NCBI GenBank assembly: GCA_902787975.1
Contig: CADAIP010000010.1
Coordinates: 1-64,000, forward strand
From: Oscillospiraceae bacterium
GTDB taxonomy: Bacteria > Bacillota > Clostridia > Saccharofermentanales > Saccharofermentanaceae
Direction of reading: 5' to 3'
Length of the DNA stretch: 64,000 bases
A program made the position numbers and the translations under genes. Every line of letters begins with the position of its first letter. The stretch's first letter is position 1. Shown here piece by piece: positions 60,816-64,000 of this stretch. The notes below the pieces were generated by a model. It ran no database searches. It saw only the letters and a list, made by a program, of their open reading frames with translations, and was not told the DNA's origin.

Positions 60816-62591
60816 ATGAAAAACAGATTTTGGGCACTGATCGTCTCTATGGTGATCTTTATCGGCGCCATACCGGGACTGCCGGTATTTGCAGTGAATT
60901 ACAATGTAACACTGAACGTAGGTTTTGGCGGTTTGGTTAACAGCTCCTTAAAGAGCGATGAAGAAGGTGTGTTCTATACTGATAAATCTTATGTGGAACC
61001 CGGCGAAACGGTAACCTGGACAGTTGAAACATTTGATGATTATTACTTCATCGGTTGGTCAACAAGTCCTTCTGCGGAAGATGTCTTTAGCAAAGAACTC
61101 AGCTATGAGCTTACACCCGCAGATGGCGAGACATATAATATCTATGCACTGTTCGAAGAATACATAACCGTAAAATTCCATTTCGGTACCATTGAAGATC
61201 CTGATGTAATAGAGCCTGTCGAAATCAAAGGAACTGTCGGATCACATCACGGCGAGTTTAGAGCATCGGATGAGTATCAGGCTGCAGAAAGTAAATTAAT
61301 GGCTGAATTTGGACTCAAAACCGCTTATTTCGAAAATCCCAGAACCAAATCATTAAAAGAGATTGTCGAAGAAGAGGCTTACGATTCTTATTTCTTAGAT
61401 GTTGACGATAGAATTTATATAACTTCAGATGTATATGAAACAATGCTTCTTCCTATCACTGACGTTACTGTGACGGTTAAACCGCCGGTTGCCGGCAAAA
61501 CAAATGAGACCGTGCCTGTAATAACAGTTCCTGAAGATGCTCATTATTCACAGGCACCTGTTATAGACGATTTGTCTACAGCATATTGGTTTAATCCAGA
61601 GACCACTGATGAACCCTATGATGTTACATTCGAATGTGATAATACCTACTATGCAAGATTCTGTTTGGAAGCAGATCCCGGGTACTGTTTTAATCTGACA
61701 AATGACTCCGTAGAGATCAGCGGCGGCGAACTCTATAAGGTTGATGAAGAAGGTCTTATTTACTGGTGGATCGAAGCTTCAGTTACGCTTGAGCATAACT
61801 GGAGCGAATGGGAACCCACAACACAGGCTACTGCTACAGAACCCGGTGTTTTGACAAGAACATGTTCCGTATGTGGTGCCACGGAAGAAAAAGAATACAC
61901 TTTAGAAACTGCTGCCACGGACAATGATGCTGCGGTACAACCTGCTGAAGGACAAACCGGTACAGTACAAGTACCAGATATAAACGAGCCTTCATCAAAA
62001 GATACAGAAGAGCTTGCAGTAAGTCATAGCCATACTGAATCATTAGATAGCACTGACAGCAGATATAACACATTAGACTCTTTTGCCACCGTTAGAGTAG
62101 TCGATGGAATATTAGAAGGTTGGAATGGCCAAGAATGGGTTAACTGTGGTTCTGCCAGCCAAAATGGTTTTGCTCACATAGAAGGTGTTGATGGCTTTGA
62201 TCCATATACCGAACTTATCGGTGCAACAATAATCAACAACGCAACTCAAATGAGAAATGAATTAGCAAGAAATGGTGATAGTCTTATGCTCAAAAGTGAT
62301 TATAGCAGAGGAGTCGCCGGCGTCAGGAAAGGAAGCTTGATCATCGATCTTTATCCGGAATACGTTCAAACACTTGAAGCCGGAGATTATACATTTACCG
62401 CATATTTTATCAATGGAGGATCTATTTCCATCAATTTCAAGGTCGAAGACAAGGCTGCTACGAGTGTTCCTGCAACAGGCGAAGCTGTAAGCTCCACAAT
62501 GATCTGGGGCGCGGTCCTCGTAAGCATCGCCGTTATCGGTGCAGGCATTGTATTTAATAAAAAAAGGCTTAGCAAAAAGAATCTTAAGTAA
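60816..62591 (+). CDS. cell-surface protein with InlB-like repeat and VPATG signal
   Basis: A 591-residue exported protein with a signal peptide (about 1-27, MVIFIGAIPGLPVFAVN). A beta-repeat of the InlB B-type or Listeria-Bacteroides kind follows (about 60-110, VEPGETVTWTVETFDDYYFI, GWST). A segment HNWSEWEPTTQATATEPGVL with CSVCG is the short Cys-pair repeat seen in clostridial surface proteins. The C-terminus has VPATGE, a membrane segment (about 563-582) and KKRLSKKNLK, as in sortase substrates; the motif differs from LPXTG. The role may be adhesion. Confidence 0.65.
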   Translation: MKNRFWALIVSMVIFIGAIPGLPVFAVNYNVTLNVGFGGLVNSSLKSDEEGVFYTDKSYVEPGETVTWTVETFDDYYFIGWSTSPSAEDVFSKELSYELTPADGETYNIYALFEEYITVKFHFGTIEDPDVIEPVEIKGTVGSHHGEFRASDEYQAAESKLMAEFGLKTAYFENPRTKSLKEIVEEEAYDSYFLDVDDRIYITSDVYETMLLPITDVTVTVKPPVAGKTNETVPVITVPEDAHYSQAPVIDDLSTAYWFNPETTDEPYDVTFECDNTYYARFCLEADPGYCFNLTNDSVEISGGELYKVDEEGLIYWWIEASVTLEHNWSEWEPTTQATATEPGVLTRTCSVCGATEEKEYTLETAATDNDAAVQPAEGQTGTVQVPDINEPSSKDTEELAVSHSHTESLDSTDSRYNTLDSFATVRVVDGILEGWNGQEWVNCGSASQNGFAHIEGVDGFDPYTELIGATIINNATQMRNELARNGDSLMLKSDYSRGVAGVRKGSLIIDLYPEYVQTLEAGDYTFTAYFINGGSISINFKVEDKAATSVPATGEAVSSTMIWGAVLVSIAVIGAGIVFNKKRLSKKNLK

Positions 62592-62615
62592 ACTTCTGAC
62601 TGACACTAAAAATTT

Positions 62616-62648
62616 ACGGGCTGACTCGATGTGAGACAGCCCGTTTTT
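62616..62648 (+). terminator. intrinsic terminator
   Basis: ACGGGCTG-A-CTC and GAG-A-CAGCCCGT pair around GATGT with one A/A mismatch, followed by TTTTTATT. It also resembles the terminators at 26851, 32277 and 40552. Confidence 0.75.
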
Positions 62649-62667
62649 ATTCCCCATATTGCGGCCG

Positions 62668-64000
62668 TTATTTCGTGCTTATCTTTGCTTCGAAAACCCC
62701 GTCCTTAAGTTCTGTCGTAAGCTTCAGCCTGTGCTGCTCAAGTATCCTTCCGGCGATGGCGATGCCCGTTCCGGGAGTGAACTTGCCGGCTGTTGTTTTA
62801 TTCCTGATGGTGATCGATTTAGATGTAATGGCCGCCTCGATCTTTGCGTCTTCGTTTCCATATTTAGCGGCATTATCGACAAGGCAGAAAAGCGCTGTGT
62901 TAAAGTACTCCTTTTCGATCTTATATTCAGCATCGCCCTTGATGTCGAGGCCGGCACCTGCTTTGGAAGCGACTTCTTCGAGACACATGCGGATGGAAGT
63001 TTTCGAGAGCTTCAACGACGTCTTGTCGGCAGTCTTTAATAACGCTTCGATGTCCTTGTTCATGCCGGAAGCAGTGGCAAGGATCTCGTCGGCATAACGG
63101 TTCTTGTCAGCTTCGTTCGTGGTGTCTTTAAGGTTCTCGGCATAACCTCCGAGAATTTGCAGAGGCGTCTTCAGATTGTGTGCCAGTGAATCGATCAGGT
63201 TGTTCTTGAAGCGGTTGTTCTCGTATGCCATCTTGTACTGCGAATAAGGCTTTATCGCGGAAAGGCACGGAATGCCGATGCAGAGGACAAGGAGGAATAC
63301 CGCAAGTATTACGAAGAAGGGCCTGAGGAATACCGAATAAGGCAAAGTCTCCATGACATACTCAACCATGTACCACTGGCCGTTGATATTTGTAAGGATC
63401 AGTTTGCCCTGGATAAACGATCCGTCAGAGCCGGACGGGTACGCCACATAGTATTCGCGGGTAATATCGTTGTTAACTATTAATCTTGAATCTTCGTTTT
63501 GAACTGCGCGTTCAAGCTCACCGACACTTCCGGAAAGGAAGATATCCGCATTGTCATTCAGGAATCCGTCAGGTCTTTCTGCAACCTGGTAGATACATGT
63601 ATTTACATCAATACCGTCGTATTCAACATCAGTGTATCTGTCGGCATTTCCGGGTTCGGTAAAATCCCATTTAGCGCCGCCAGCCCGCTCGTTGAGGTAA
63701 CCGTCTACTTCGGAGACTTTTCCTAAATGCAGGGTGTCTCCTTCGATATAAAAAGATCGGACCATGGGCTGGGAATACTGAATGATTCCGCAAAGCTCGG
63801 TTGATGCACGGAAAACCTCGTTTCCATAAAAGTATGCACTCGATAAAGCAGTTGTATTCCAGCTGTTCGATAAGGCAGGATCCATTACACGTTCTACACC
63901 CCATAACTCATCGCACTTTTTGTATTCGATGGTCCAGTCTCTTCCGTTTACGTTGTCGGTTCTTTTTCCCAGTGCGAGCAGATCCTCATCTTTGGTCACG
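62668..64000 (-). CDS. sensor histidine kinase, partial
   Basis: The last 443 or so residues of a membrane histidine kinase; the gene continues past the right edge. An extracellular part (about 1-220 of the visible part) precedes a membrane segment (VFLRPFFVILAVFLLVLCIG). The H-box is LIDSLAHNLKTPLQILGGYA with the phosphorylated His, the N-box is FCLVDNAAKYGNED, and the G-box region is TPGTGIAIAGRILEQH. The D/F box between is poorly preserved and short. No response regulator is visible; it would lie beyond the edge or elsewhere. Confidence 0.85.
   Translation of the reverse strand, partial: VTKDEDLLALGKRTDNVNGRDWTIEYKKCDELWGVERVMDPALSNSWNTTALSSAYFYGNEVFRASTELCGIIQYSQPMVRSFYIEGDTLHLGKVSEVDGYLNERAGGAKWDFTEPGNADRYTDVEYDGIDVNTCIYQVAERPDGFLNDNADIFLSGSVGELERAVQNEDSRLIVNNDITREYYVAYPSGSDGSFIQGKLILTNINGQWYMVEYVMETLPYSVFLRPFFVILAVFLLVLCIGIPCLSAIKPYSQYKMAYENNRFKNNLIDSLAHNLKTPLQILGGYAENLKDTTNEADKNRYADEILATASGMNKDIEALLKTADKTSLKLSKTSIRMCLEEVASKAGAGLDIKGDAEYKIEKEYFNTALFCLVDNAAKYGNEDAKIEAAITSKSITIRNKTTAGKFTPGTGIAIAGRILEQHRLKLTTELKDGVFEAKISTK

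Overview
The window reads as a chromosomal contig of a low-to-mid-GC Gram-positive anaerobe, most likely a gut or rumen Clostridia (Oscillospiraceae/Saccharofermentans-like; this is an inference). Evidence: strong AGGAGG ribosome sites, TTG starts, Firmicutes-type LexA box and promoters, a Na+-pumping oxaloacetate decarboxylase, lipoprotein solute-binding proteins, clostripain-type protease, flotillin, and sortase-like and cell-surface proteins. No rRNA, tRNA or CRISPR array was seen.

Region 1 (1-5.6 kb, minus strand) is a compact integrative mobilizable element. A LexA box next to a good promoter drives a RepA-like ATPase, followed by a region with a MobV-type oriT (core TAGTGTG/TTA) and iteron-like repeats, then a MobV relaxase, a small protein, an XRE repressor under a 15-bp palindrome, and a large serine recombinase. 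The recombinase ends within about 15 bp of a truncated, frameshifted CHAP-domain gene that runs off the left edge, which suggests the element landed in that gene. Region 2 (5.4-6.7 kb) has no protein gene. It holds a structured minus-strand sequence resembling a HEARO/IscB omega-RNA with no nuclease gene beside it, and three copies of a roughly 35-bp repeat. Region 3 (6.7-10.3 kb, plus strand) is an accessory cluster: two DGG-motif membrane proteins, a SUKH-like protein, an unknown, a DUF4291 protein and another unknown. It resembles immunity-gene islands.

Region 4 (10.4-36.9 kb) is mostly core. It contains three large paralogous lipoprotein solute-binding-like proteins plus a decayed fourth tail, an RlmD-type rRNA methyltransferase, a class A PBP, proB and proC-like genes, a nuclease-fold protein, and a polyamine operon (cupin-HTH regulator, potA, potB, potC, potD) with a visible promoter and operator. 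An Ala/Glu-rich coiled-coil protein and the str operon rpsL-rpsG-fusA-tuf follow; tuf carries an apparent internal deletion and frameshift.

Region 5 (37-43.4 kb, plus) is the oxaloacetate decarboxylase operon (alpha, gamma, biotin carrier, beta), a tandemly duplicated terminator, a frameshifted two-TM protein and a GT-C-like membrane protein. Region 6 (43.5-55 kb, minus) has flotillin with a terminator in its leader, a membrane-anchored C11 protease, hemolysin III, a repeat-tailed membrane protein, a GT2 glycosyltransferase with a methyltransferase, and a GH3 beta-glucosidase with permuted domain order. Region 7 (55-64 kb) has a MATE exporter, a lipoprotein, class II aldolase, two small unknown proteins, a surface protein ending in a VPATG sorting-like signal, and a partial sensor histidine kinase at the right edge.

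Two frameshifts in otherwise conserved genes (tuf and the 40.7 kb gene) could be assembly errors and should be checked against reads before biological interpretation.
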